Shown piece after piece: positions 13,277 to 26,700 of a DNA stretch of 64,000 bases (the stretch's first letter is position 1; the number at the start of each line of letters is the position of its first letter). The translations under genes were made by a program, and so were the position numbers. This stretch comes from Epiperipatus broadwayi (Eukaryota > Onychophora > Udeonychophora > Euonychophora > Peripatidae). Location: contig JAQFVV010000941.1 of assembly GCA_028023455.1 (NCBI GenBank), positions 90,977-154,976 of the forward strand, in the 5' to 3' direction. The notes under the pieces are model-generated. The model searched no databases, was not told where the DNA came from, and worked only from the letters and a program-made list of their open reading frames with translations.

Positions 13277-14023
13277 TTCTTCTTCTTCTTCTTCTTCTTC
13301 TTCTTCTTCTTCTTCTTCTTCTTCTTCTTCTTCTTCTTCTTCTTCTTCTTCTTCTTCTTCTTCTTCTTCTTCTTCTTCTTCTTCTTCTTCTTCTTCTTCT
13401 TCTTCTTCTTCTTCTTCTTCTTCTTCTTCTTCTTCTTCTTCTTCTTCTTCTTCTTCTTCTTCTTCTTCTTCTTCTTCTTCTTCTTCTTCTTCTTCTTCTT
13501 CTTCTTCTTCTTCTTCTTCTTCTTCTTCTTCTTCTTCTTCTTCTTCTTCTTCTTCTTCTTCTTCTTCTTCTTCTTCTTCTTCTTCTTCTTCTTCTTCTTC
13601 TTCTTCTTCTTCTTCTTCTTCTTCTTCTTCTTCTTCTTCTTCTTCTTCTTCTTCTTCTTCTTCTTCTTCTTCTTCTTCTTCTTCTTCTTCTTCTTCTTCT
13701 TCTTCTTCTTCTTCTTCTTCTTCTTCTTCTTCTTCTTCTTCTTCTTCTTCTTCTTCTTCTTCTTCTTCTTCTTCTTCTTCTTCTTCTTCTTCTTCTTCTT
13801 CTTCTTCTTCTTCTTCTTCTTCTTCTTCTTCTTCTTCTTCTTCTTCTTCTTCTTCTTCTTCTTCTTCTTCTTCTTCTTCTTCTTCTTCTTCTTCTTCTTC
13901 TTCTTCTTCTTCTTCTTCTTCTTCTTCTTCTTCTTCTTCTTCTTCTTCTTCTTCTTCTTCTTCTTCTTCTTCTTCTTCTTCTTCTTCTTCTTCTTCTTCT
14001 TCTTCTTCTTCTTCTTCTTCTTC
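13277..14023. repeat. Perfect (TTC)249 microsatellite
   Basis: The array is 747 bases with no interruption that I can see, 249 TTC (GAA on the other strand) units. Long pure GAA/TTC tracts are known to form triplexes and to be unstable. It sits inside the endonuclease region of the dead RTE copy. It generates spurious plus-strand frames of poly-Ser (13,152-14,132) and poly-Phe (13,265-14,080). Its length could be affected by assembly. Confidence 0.97.
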
Positions 14024-14046
14024 TACTACTATTACTACTACTACTT

Positions 14047-14104
<58 letters not shown>
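14024..14104. repeat. (TAC)n microsatellite, imperfect
   Basis: About 27 trinucleotide units directly continue the TTC array, mostly TAC with single TAT, TTC and TAA variants. The TTC-to-TAC change is abrupt. Confidence 0.95.
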
Positions 14105-14105
<1 letters not shown>

Positions 14106-14398
14106 TTTAAAGGACTTTATTTGATATCATAAGTACATGTATGAAAATACAATTTTTAAACATGTTACGAGAGCTGATCTACAATTTAGAATTGAAAATT
14201 ATTAACAAAATTATTATTATGAATACATGAAATATTTTTTTCATTAATAATGTTGAAAAACTGAGGAAAAAAATTTAATCAATAACAGTAACAATATTAA
14301 ATACATATATGACAACAAAACTCTCACTTACATACAGCAAATATGCGATTCATATTTCACAGTGGTGTTGGTAATTTGATCAAACTCCAAGTGGCTGA
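14105..14398. other. Unclassified ~290-bp segment between two TAC arrays
   Basis: This A+T-rich segment lies between TAC arrays at 14,024-14,104 and 14,399-14,510. It shows no LINE motif, although the flanking sequences on both sides are RTE endonuclease. It may be an insertion into an older TAC tract. Confidence 0.45.
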
Positions 14399-14961
<563 letters not shown>

Positions 14962-15309
14962 GATTTATTTTTGTGTCATGAGTGTAAATATCTGTTAGAA
15001 AAAATATTTTTATTGATACACACATTCATTTGCCTTATCAGGTAAAAAAAGAAAGACCATGGTGTTTTTTGATTTTAAACTCAGGGGTAAAAATTCAATA
15101 AACTCACCATGCTGGTTAATGCATGTTGTTGATCAGACAATCCATGTTTATATACTATATGAATAATCACAAAGTAATAACAGCTGCAACAACAAGTACT
15201 TATGAAGTAAACATTAATAATTTTTCCTGATTTAATGCCTCTAAGAGAAATCAAAGGTTTCCTTTCAATTAACAGCAAATTCTTTTCTATAGCCATTTAC
15301 CTTATAAAA

Positions 15310-15654
15310 TATTAAAATGTATTCTTTAATTAAATAATTCCTTTTATAGATATTTTAAATAATTTGTTACTTTATTACTAATCTAAGTAATATTTTTGTC
15401 TGTGATATGAAATAAATTTTGCTTATATAATGTGTAATGTGTGTGTGTTATACAATGTCATTTTGGTTAATCTTGCTACCCTTTCCTTATTTAATGTAAT
15501 ATGTTTCACTTCTTTGTAAATTATACATGAAAATCGTTCATGCTATGTAAATCTGGACTAACTATTTGTACTATACTCGATTGAGATTTGTATTTCTGTA
15601 TAACCTTCGATATTTGATTTATAGTGTAAATAAAGTTTATTTTGAAAAAAAAAA
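15310..15654 (+). other. Polyadenylated 3' end, source unknown
   Basis: An AATAAA signal at 15,629-15,634 is followed 11 bases later by ten A residues (15,645-15,654), the geometry of a cleaved and polyadenylated RNA. The preceding 200 bases are less repetitive than the surroundings and non-coding. It could be a retroposed 3' UTR, the 3' tail of another LINE, or chance in A+T-rich DNA. It abuts the 5' end of the minus-strand RTE copy. Confidence 0.35.
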
Positions 15655-17940
15655 TTCTGATTTTGTGCAAGAAATTTTCTGTATCTGACTATTGATTGAT
15701 AAACACTCAGGTTAACAAATCTAATAAATTCGATGGTAACACGTATTAAATGAAAGATGGTATATAATAATTCATAAAAAAATAACTAATACATTTATAA
15801 AATGACGAAAATTTATATTACTTCTGTAAATTTCTGCTTTATTTCTCATGCTGTTTGAAACAATTCTATTTTATAATTTTTTATAATTTATTAGCTAATT
15901 TTCTTAAAAAATTACAGGTAACTAAAATATAATTACTTATAAAATGTTATAAGAAAGAGGTATAAAATATTTTATAAAATTGCAGCTGTTATGCAATCAG
16001 AATATACATAAAATGTAAGCTTTCTTATATAGAAATCAGGTATTATATTTTTTATTTTAAGGAGTAAATTTATCTTTATATAACCACCAGAGTTTTTATA
16101 AAATATATTGAGAGAAAGTAAAAATATTACAATTTTTATTTTTTTTTAAATTAAGTTTGTTATTATTATTTTATTATTAACAGCTATGTTTTCATCTAAA
16201 ATAAAATTGCACATCTAACTAGAGAGTGTATGAATGATCTATGTCATATATCAAAACAGTATTAAACTAAACTAAAATATTATTTTTCAATATTTAGGAT
16301 ATGAAAAATAAATTGGCACGAGGTAATGAAATATATAATTTAAACATTTATATTAGTGTTTACTACAAAATATTAAATTTATCACCTATAATCACTATTG
16401 CCATTAAAAAGTAAGTATTCAAAAACCTTAGAGAAATAGAAACCATAAGAAATAGCAATAAATTAAAGGTGAATTTTAAAATAAATATTTAACAAAGTGT
16501 ATGAAACCAAAATACATTAGGTATATCATAAATTGCTCATTTACAATTTTGTTCTATTATCCTGCAATGCTTTTTGAATTTCTTCTGAAGAAACCTTTTT
16601 TTCTAAAAATATTAGTTCAAAACATTGTTTACTTATATTGGTCTACTGCTATTTTATTTTTCTGAATATATTTTCAATGTAATTACTTAATATTGCATTT
16701 TTAAAATGTCTTTGTACTGGGTTTCTTTTATCATACTATATTTTTTAAAGAAATTATTATTATTCTTATTTCACATATCCAATCTGATGACAATATATTC
16801 TTTCATCATATTTAAACATCTAAAGAATATGCACATTAATTTTAATGCGCCTTCCAATAAGTTTATAATTATAATAATATGGATGCATGAATTGTTTTCT
16901 TACAATAAATTTAAAAGAGTAATTGCCATTTATGTTGCTAACTTATTTAGATCATTTTATATCAGTTTGATGAAATATCTCTTATCTTAGTAAGCCCAAA
17001 AATAGCACATTAGAATTTGTACTGTATTTAAACCATAAGTCTTCCTTTCCAGTTACAAAGTTGCAATATGTTTAAGATAATAATACATTCTCAAAATGCA
17101 GTTATCCAAACTAAAATATTGATCTTTCCCCCTAATATTGTTCAATGAGAATCTCAATCTTTATTCAATATTAATTAATATACTAAATTTATTACAAATA
17201 GCATTCAGAATATTATTTTAAAAGTCATCTATTAAATTGAAAAAAGTAGCACAATTGTGAGAAAATAGTAAACTATAAGCCCCAAAGTTCATGTTTTCTT
17301 TTAGTTAATCCAATGAAAAAATTTCCTCACCAAATGCCTGCTTCATAAAATAGACCTTACAATCTGTTACAAATGACACTAATATAAATAAAAAAAGAAT
17401 AATATTAAATAGTACATATGCCTCTTTATCAACAATTTTCAATTCTAATGCCTAAGATTTTTTATTCTTTCAACAATTGCTCTCAAACTATCATACAACA
17501 TCTATATAATGCAAATACACTTCCATGAATAACTATTTTCCAATATTATCACAAACATTTTTGAGAAAAAGACATCTGTTTAGATTAAATTGGTAAGAGC
17601 ATTATGTAAATCACATCTTATTTCAAAACATTCTTCTTTCATATTCATGTCAAGAAAAATTATATATATATATTACTACTTAATTCACTAAAACAATATT
17701 ACATCTCTGGAAACTATTTATCTAGGATTGAAATTAGTCTATTTAATAAAATTTTTAAGCTAATTTTAATATAAGGAACAATAAGGAAGCTTTGTTATAT
17801 ATAACTACAGTTTTATATAATTATTTTTATAAAGTATATCAATAAAAGCAACCCTAAAATGTAATATCATTGCTTTACAGATCTATATAGTGCTATAAAT
17901 ATTTCAGTAGCTTATAAGGTAATGTATCAACAATATATTT
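15655..17940. other. A+T-rich DNA without visible genes
   Basis: Nothing beyond low-complexity tracts is seen. The open frame at 16,706-16,990 is rich in Ile, Phe and Leu as expected from base composition and has no family signature. Confidence 0.55.
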
Positions 17941-17947
17941 AAGACAG

Positions 17948-18140
17948 AGGCAAAACTCCCATAAATGCAAGCCCAAGAAATCAATGGATGTAAGAAGGTA
18001 ATTTTATGCACAAACCTTCTTGCATCTATTGATTACTCTGGCTTGCACTGAGTGACATTACTGTATGAAGAGGTTTTTCTCTGTGTTAACAACTTGAGTT
18101 AGCATAAAGAATGGTGATCATATGATGTTTCATGGTTCAA
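17948..18140. mobile_element. Fold-back repeat family A, short copy
   Basis: Left arm (17,948-17,999, begins AGGCAAAACTC) and right arm (about 18,012-18,095) are inverted copies around the words AATCAATGGATG and CTTGCATCTATTGATT. A tail with GATCATATGATGTTTCATGG (18,116-18,135) matches the tail of the large copy at 40.0-40.7 kb. The interior present in larger copies is missing. Confidence 0.7.
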
Positions 18141-18482
18141 TAACACATTATGACTAAAATCTTTTTATTTTTATGATTATTAAAAGATTTATTTATCCAC
18201 AACAAATTTGATATCTTTAAACATTAAGCACATTCTGTAAGTTTGTGTGTGAATTTTTATGCTATTATTCAAGGTAATAATCAAATTATTTTTATGACAA
18301 ATATATAATGTTTTATTGGATAGAATTGTGATATAATTTGTAATACTGCCTATTTCATTCACTTCTTAAAAATATTTAATTTAGTTTTAAATAACCAATC
18401 AATCAACTTTAAATTTATTTACCTTTTTTGTGTTTAAATCTCTATATTGCTTATAAAACTACAGATTTGTTGTATTATTTGT

Positions 18483-18750
18483 ATAAACTCAGAAGTAAAC
18501 AATATTTATCTAAATCGCATGTTGTTAAAATTGATAATAAATTGAAAGAATGCTAGCCTTTCACATGCGCAATTATAACAGAGACAGCCAATCAGATTTA
18601 AAACAGATATCTAATAAATAATCAAAATCTCTGTCTCGTGTCTAAGCTTGATTATTTATTAGATATCTGTTTTAAATCTGATTGGCTGTCTCTGTCATAA
18701 TTGCGCATGTGAAAGGCTAGCATACTTTCAATTTATTATAAACTCAGAAG
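18483..18750. mobile_element. Long near-perfect palindrome flanked by 13-bp direct repeats
   Basis: Arms 18,535-18,625 and 18,648-18,739 (about 91-92 bases) are almost perfect inverted copies with a 22-base loop. Each arm contains GCGCATGTGAAAGGCTAGC and a CCAAT-box word (AGCCAATCAGA). The 13-base word ATAAACTCAGAAG stands just outside at 18,483-18,495 and again at 18,738-18,750, as a target-site duplication would. No open frame is present, so it would be a non-autonomous element. The superfamily is unknown, because 13 bases does not fit hAT (8) or mariner (TA). Confidence 0.8.
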
Positions 18751-20202
18751 CTAAGTTTCATTTTGATCAAGTGATTAATAGTAAAATAATCAGTAAAAAA
18801 CTTATAAGAATTTTTAATGAGTTAGAAATAGATTCATTTCTAATGATGTCTTACTAACATGAAAAGTTAGAAAATTCACATTAAGTGATAATTAAATGAT
18901 TTAGATATTACAAAACATTGTAAATTTAGTATTATCAAATATATATTTTTTGTAAATATAATTATACTCCACTATTACATGTTCATATTGTTATTCTAAC
19001 TTCGATATATCACTTAAATGATGCACTTGATTTTTAAATGTCTTTCTATTTATTTAAATGCTATTTATTAGGAGATGTATTTTTATAGATATATAACTAA
19101 AATCATAAACTTCACACATACAAATAAAATTAGAATCATAACTATCTCAAATATGTAAATTAATAACTACTAGTTTTTGAAATGTAAACAAATCATTATG
19201 GTAATTGTAAATTGCTTTTCATTGCAAAGTATCTAATGAAAAAAATAGTTTTCGGTATTATAATAAACACTATTCTTGTTCTGATTCCGAATTTTATTCA
19301 TACTGAGTTGAGATTGATAATAATTTTTATTTGAAAGTTTATAGACATAAATTACTTAGTGATAATTTACTTTTCCTCTTAAAAAAATTGTAGAATAAAT
19401 TGATATATAAACTGTAGCTTTGATCATTGTAAACATGGTTTCAAAAATTACCCTGATAATTCCTTGCGTTATCCTGTTTGTAGTATTTCATTTTAGGATA
19501 ATAAATAAAATAATTTTAAAGGTAAACTTATTAGAAAATTAAATATATCCACTAACTGATAAAAACAAAAATGCATCTCAATAATATAAATTATATTTTT
19601 TAAACGCGTATGTGAATAATGAAAGGTTATATGGAACTCTGGGATTCATAGGAAGAGTGAGTACATGTACAACTAAACTTAGATAATGAATACTGAACTG
19701 ATTTTATTATAATATAATAATGAAAATATAAATTTCATCTACTGTAAAATCAACAAAATAAAATAACTTTTAAATCAATCATAGACGTGATAAAATCAAG
19801 TTGTTTTATTATTATTATTTTATGTTTTTTTATGAAAATCAAGTTGTTTAGAGAAGTTTTTACTCAAGTTATAAAAGGATTCAAACTGCTGTTTAATAAA
19901 AATGATTTAAATAGATTCTCATTGTTTTATATTTATGAGATATGATAAATTCCATTAAATTATAAAAAATAATTTTAGTGCACTTTATTGTAGATTTTGT
20001 TCTCGTTATAAAAAGGAATATTTTTCACACATTGTTGTTCATAATTACGTTTTTGAAAATGAAAATAATAAAAATTTTAATTCTTGCATGCTTTGATACA
20101 GTGATAAAGGGAAATACTTTGGGATTGAAGCTCTATGGATCATGTTCAATTATGTCACTTCAGTAGTTGAATTTCTTATAATATTAACCAATATGTTAAT
20201 GA
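18751..20202. other. A+T-rich DNA without visible genes
   Basis: No repeat or coding signal is recognised. The frame at 19,978-20,166 leads into the Penelope-like fragment but shows no reverse-transcriptase motif. Confidence 0.5.
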
Positions 20203-20769
20203 TCTGATGAAGGTTGGTTATGATTTAATAACCATCAACAGAAGAATTAAAACATTTTATGAAAACATAACCAAACCTAGTAAGGACAAAAAACAACGCA
20301 TATGTCTGCCATATATTCCTAACATTGCTAGAAAACTGGTCAAAAAATTGCAAAATGAATTTACAGTAGGTTTTCGAACCCCTCCAAACACCAACAGGAT
20401 TTTGAACAATTCTAAGGACAAAATTGACCTACAATCAACACCACATGTTGTGTACAGGTTGGCATCGGAAGAGCGGACTGCGGTGCAGTATACTATGGTG
20501 AGACTCGGGCCACTATAAACAACAGAGTGGCTCAGCATAAATACTTATATAAAAGAGTATTAAGAACAAACGAAGGCAGCTCAGTATTTGTGGACCACCA
20601 GATAGAGGCTAATCATGAATTCGAACCTGCAAATGCTAGGATAATTACAACTGAAAGAAATGACATCAAAAGGAAGGTGAAAGAAGCATGGTATATATCA
20701 AGAGATTTAAAAGCAATAAACAGGAGAGACACATGCTTTTCCATTTCAAAGAGATGGACAATATAAATA
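20203..20769 (+). pseudogene. 3' end of a Penelope-like element with GIY-YIG endonuclease
   Basis: The plus strand encodes the C-terminal part of a Penelope-like retroelement. First comes the connector after the reverse transcriptase (N-I-T-K-P-S-K-D-K, then I-C-L-P-Y-I-P-N-I, then H-V-V-Y-R at about 20,446-20,460). Then, in another frame, V-Y-Y-G-E-T-R followed by R-V-A-Q-H-K-Y-L, V-D-H-Q-I-E-A-N-H-E-F, a central T-T-E-R-N, K-E-A-W-Y-I and N-R-R-D-T, with a stop at 20,767-20,769. The first frame stops at 20,518; a single frameshift between about 20,465 and 20,490 separates them and removes the Cys region before the GIY core. The GIY-YIG nuclease nicks target DNA for insertion. The element is 5'-truncated, since no RT motifs precede it, as is common in this class. 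The minus-strand frame at 20,257-20,538 is a shadow. Confidence 0.85.
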
Positions 20770-23700
20770 AGCTTGCATAGATTTGCATAAATTACTACGT
20801 TAAAAGGCTATGAATATGAGTGAAAGCTCTGAAAGCGCTTAGCCTTAAGAAATATTAATATAATCGTTGAATTTAATTTCACTATATACGTTAAGCGTAT
20901 TTAATATTACATTATTATCAATAGTGAAGAAAAATCGGAAATTATAAATTTTTAGAGGTAAAATCATTTGGTTATTTTTTCTTATAAAAGTAAAAAATAA
21001 GCCATAAAGCAAACTTTTAAAATTTAAATTTATATATATGCAATAATTTGAATAAAAATTTTAAGAAGAAAATATATTTAAATGAAATATAAAAAATAAT
21101 TACAATTTTCTGATTACAATAATTAGTATATAAATATTATTTTTATTAAACGCAAGCAGTTAGTAATTAAAGTGAAAGGCTGAAACCCTCTCGCATGCGC
21201 TTTTAGAATGCTTATATGACAGTCAATCAGATGTAATGATGTAATAGTTAATATATGTAAATATATACAAATTAAATCGGTGTAATAAAACTCAAATATA
21301 AAAAACATGAATTCACTTGACCTTAATTATTCCAGTAATCTGCCTGTGTCAAACTAAGTTTTGATTTGATACAGTTAATGCTGCTGAAATAATTAATGAT
21401 TTATGAGTTAGATTATATATATACACTACTCATTTTATAATAAACCATTGGTAATACATATATATATATTGTAATCAAGATTAAAGTGAATATATAACTA
21501 TCAAACAAAGGTCAATCATTCGAAACCATCATAGATTGAAAAGCCAAAATTGTAACCAATGAGGAATGAGCTGAGTAATAAATGAAAAGCAAAAAATGGC
21601 AACTCAGGGTTATAATATAAGAACATAGAGGCTATATTAAAATAATAGCTAACAATAGTAATTCAAGAGTGTAGGCTGATAAGAATAATAAACATGGGAT
21701 AGTTCAAGTGCATATATGCAATAAAACAATAAGCATTAATAGGACAAATGCAAAAACACAACTAATTAAGAGGAGAATTCTTATACTCTCTCTTTTAAAA
21801 TCTAATAATTCTTAATATTTGAAGCAATGACACAAAGGGTTCTGTCACTTTCAAATCTTTTTTCATCAACACATTCTTAAAATATCACCAAATCATGAAA
21901 TTATCATGATTATTTTTCTACAGTGAACAGACTTAATGTACCATTTTTCTATTAAATTAACACGTCTTATTTTATTTTTCCTACATAGCTCTTTCTTAAA
22001 ATGATTTGAGCTTAAATTATACCAATTCTTTCTCAAATAATCTTATAAATAAATAAATTTCAGGGATCTTATGATGGATAATCTCATAATAATTAATTTT
22101 GTTCTTTTTTTATTTCTTGAAAACCTAGCAAGAATGTGATCCTAGTAAAACAATAATATCAGCAAAATACAATCTTACCCTTAAGATAATATCACATTGA
22201 ACTAAACCATAATAAAATTTATAATTAACATTAAACATGAAATTAAAAATAATGATAGTAAACTAGGATGACATTCATAATATCACAAGTAAAAAAGGGA
22301 TTTTGTGGCTACCCAAGATATCACACCAATAGGTTTGTTAATAATCTTCTATTAAATAAAATCTAAGCAATATCATTATTTTAGTTAATGATGATTAAAA
22401 TCAAGTGATCTTCCAACTTTATCAAGAATAAATGAAATTGACTAAAGTAATCATCTTATACTAAATAAGTAAATGATTTTATTATTTTCATTAAATAAAA
22501 TAAACTTTTTCTTGGTGTTATCTTAACATCACAAATGCAATTTAAATAAAATGACTTTAATGCCAAATTCTTTATTTTCACACACTCCCATTGTATATAA
22601 ACAAATATAATTGTGTGGTAAATATTAAGAGATTCTGAAAGATGTGGATGATGATAAATACAAATAAACATGAATTAATAATAAAAATAATATTTATGAA
22701 TATTATTAACATTTAAGTAGACAAATATCAAGTTGTTTTATCTTTTATGGTGTACAAAATTATTAAAATAATTTTCCTGAATAAACAAAATAAAATAAAA
22801 AATAATATGAAGAAAAATTATATATTAAAATTTTAAAATAAAAGCTATAATATACAATGCTTAACAAAACCTTCTATGGTTTCAATAATTTCAGCAAGTT
22901 CTCATCTTTAACATCATCTTCCAATTATAAAGTCTTTAGGTGAAAATATTCAATACCTTAAGTAAGTATAATCTTACCAATCTTTTGTTGGCAATGAATG
23001 CTGAAGAAGATGCATACAATGTTACCTAGTCACATATACAATTATAAATTTAATATTAAATATTTTATCAGATTTAACATTTTAAGATGCTAGATAGACA
23101 CAACTGCAAGACTATATATCAAAAACAACACTCAGATAAACCAAGAGTGTGACTGAAGGTAAGGGTGGCATTTTAAAGTACCTTTAAAATATCAAATGCC
23201 AGAAAAAGGCATGGTAGTTCACTATCCATAGTTTTAGATAAATATACTATTAATAAATCCACATTAAGGGACAAGAAGGCAAAGGCAAAAATAGCTGATG
23301 GCATGAACTCAAAAAAGTGTGTATACATGAAGCCAATAATAAATTAGAACTGTGTCACTAGTCAGAAAAAATGAAAATAAACCATCAGAAGAAAAGGGGT
23401 TTGCTTAAATAAAGCATTATATGCTTGATATCATAAAAATGAATAAAATTTACTGTTAAAAATATAATACATAAGGGAGAGTATACTATTATCTCTAAAA
23501 TACTCACCAAAAGATATAATAAACTATAAGAGAGAGGTTATATTGCTATCTCTTTAAACAACAATAACTAAAATGGTTAAAAGAATAAAAGTAACAATAT
23601 AAAAAATGTGGCATAATAATTACACAATAAAAATAGACATTAACTTCTGGATTCTTTCAGCATTTATACACATTCAAAAATAGCTTTAAAAGAAACAAAT

Positions 23701-26700
23701 ATAATGCATTTAAAATATTATTCTAGCAATACTCTGAGAACTTATTATGAAATACCTGTTAAGTCACATAAAATTATACAAAAATGCATAAAAATAAATG
23801 CATGGCAGTTGAAATAAATAAATATTAAAAGTAATATTTATACTCATTACCAAATAAAAAAGAGAGTCCATCTTAATATTCATATCATTGTGCCAGATAG
23901 AGTCAATAAAAGAATTCTTGAATATCTGTAGACTTTTTAGGATATTAAAGTAACATTATAAATTACATTAACACACAGAAATTCATAAAAATATGAAAAA
24001 ATATTTGAAATCACTAACACATATATATTACATAGCCATTCAGACTGGACAAGAAAAATAACAAATGTTTTGCACATTATATATTATAATATATAGTATA
24101 CACAGCCTTATAATTTATTTTAGAAACACACATTCTATCATTTACTGACAATTATAATGAAAAACAAGTTTCCGGAAAATGGAGCATGATAAATTAGGAG
24201 CAATTTTAAATCAATATTTTTGGAGATTAGATCTTAAATTAATATTTTTGAGGATTGAGCATAGCAATAAATTAGATCAAACTTCTTAAAATAAAAATAT
24301 TGAATAACTTGCAGTCAACATGTTGAAGGATGTATTTCATTCTTCAAATTTAATGCAAAAAAAATAATAAAATCATCTTTATAATGATATTATTTTTTAA
24401 TACCCATCATTAAAAACATTAATGTTTTGCAAATATTAGCAATTAATAAATAAATTTTAATTTTTTAAATAAAGGTGTACTAAATAAAAGTCATTCATAA
24501 AGAGTCAAAGTTGAGTTTTATATTTTATTATGGCATTCAGCCACATAAGTTTTATAAATAAAACAAATGCATAATAAAATCTTTCAATTATTCAATTATT
24601 TCATGGCAATAAATATACTAGTTTTAAAATATAGCATTTATAAAATTCTGTTATCATTCAAAAGACCTTGCAATTCAGATTAAATAATCCTCATTCCATA
24701 TAAAAATGGAATTATACCAATAGAGAACATATTTGAAATACAATAAAAATATATAGTTTGCTTTAAATATAACAGCTGCATAAAGTTCATTAAAAAGTAG
24801 ATTAAAATATATTAGTATCAAATATCTTTTTAAAGTTTTTGCATATATCCTAGAAATTATGTTTTTTAAAACTAAGTTTTGACAGAATAAATAAGGTGAA
24901 ATTAACAAAGTTTTTACAAAGCAGGGATAATACCTTTGTTTAAATTCTATTATTGCAACAGATTTTTGAGAAAACAATTCCATTTTTGAAACATTCATGG
25001 TTGAATTTTCCATAATGCAATTCTTGTTGAAGTGTTAAAATGTTGATAAGCTTCCAGTTGTAGAATAGCCTGGATAAATATTACTTTTTAACAACACATA
25101 TTACTAACTTATCAAAATAAAATTAGTTTCAAAAAATTGCAACTGTAGATGAATATCAATGAGATGAAAATAAGTGTGGAAAATAGATAAGTGTGTGCAT
25201 GTCTTTTCACATCTAACTTATATAAGAAATCATGTGATTGCATTTGGTTGACTTGATTGACATGACATAATAACAAAAGTTTAAAATTTTTCTAATATCT
25301 GTTGGATAATTCTAAAAATAACTATAATTAGGTTAATTCTAGAACTTTCTTAGACAATAACCTAGACATGGAGTCAAACAAATAATTAATTTTAAAAATT
25401 CCATTATCTTTTAATAATTTTTAACAAGTAATTTAACACTGAAATATGTTATTGTAAATAAAAAATAATACATTCTTTAAACACATTAAAGATTTGCATC
25501 ATTTAATAAAATAAAATTTATAAAAATATTATATTAACAATTTTTAAATATTTTTTTTAATTTGTAAGATCCATAATATATTTTTATTATTATATTTTTA
25601 AGGTAAAGACATTTAAAATAACTTTGAGTATTAAGTCCCAACCAGGAAACATTGTAAGAAATGTGGATTAGCTTTCCACATGCACTCCACACCTTACTAG
25701 TATTAAATTCTTTATTTAAAATAATAACTTAAATATATGAGCTAATTACTAATTATAAAATAAATACTTTTTTAATAAGATAAACTTCTAGAATTCTTTA
25801 ATTAAAACTAGATTATAAAACCATTAATTAAATGATACACATTAATGAAACTTAATTTAAATATCCAAGACCTACTTTAAAGTTTAAACTCATTTTTAAA
25901 TACTTCTAAAACATTTTAATCTAATAAAATGACAATTAAACTAAAATTATTTTAGCTTTATTACTTTAAAAATTAACTTATTGATACTTTAAATCAGTAA
26001 CAACTCTACGATTAAATGCTTAAAATTATGAAAGAGTTATTTATGAAATTTAAATATTACGAAATTACACTTATAAAACAATGTTTAAGCTATTAGCATC
26101 TTATAATATTTATGCTGAAATGATTAATCAGTTACATAAACACTCATTATTTAACAATAAAGTTTATTTACTGGAAAATTAAATTGTTAATTTTTTTTTA
26201 TTAATATATTATCACAAAACTTACATTAAGAGTTAACACAAAAGTTGAGCATCACAATACACACATACATATATATATATATAGTAATGAAAATTTAAAT
26301 AATACACATATAGCAGCCATCAAACCATATATAAGAAACAAAATCAAATAGCAGAAATATATATAAACTATGTCTGTGGGTTTGCAGCAGTTGTCTGCAA
26401 CTATTCATATAGTAAGTCCAATACTAGTTATCTAACTCAATTTTATTTTTATGGAGACAATAATTGTTTTATACAATTAGTCATACCTTAAATTAAGTGT
26501 TAATTGTATTAAATAAACACTGTTTTCCTAAGGCCAAAGTATAATGTAGACAATGATGTCACATCTATTATTAACACATTCAAAGTATTTCATCATGAAA
26601 TTAAAGAAATAAAAATTTAACAATGAAAGAATATTTAAGAACAATAGGAAATAATAATAAATCAAACATGAATTGATGAATTACAAAATGATTTTATAAA

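Noticed and set aside
13152-14132. 326-residue open frame with poly-Ser then poly-Thr
   Set aside because: It is the TTC/TAC microsatellite translated; the other frame gives poly-Phe. The bases before the array are antisense RTE endonuclease.
20257-20538. 93-residue minus-strand frame
   Set aside because: Shadow of the Penelope-like connector and GIY-YIG coding strand.
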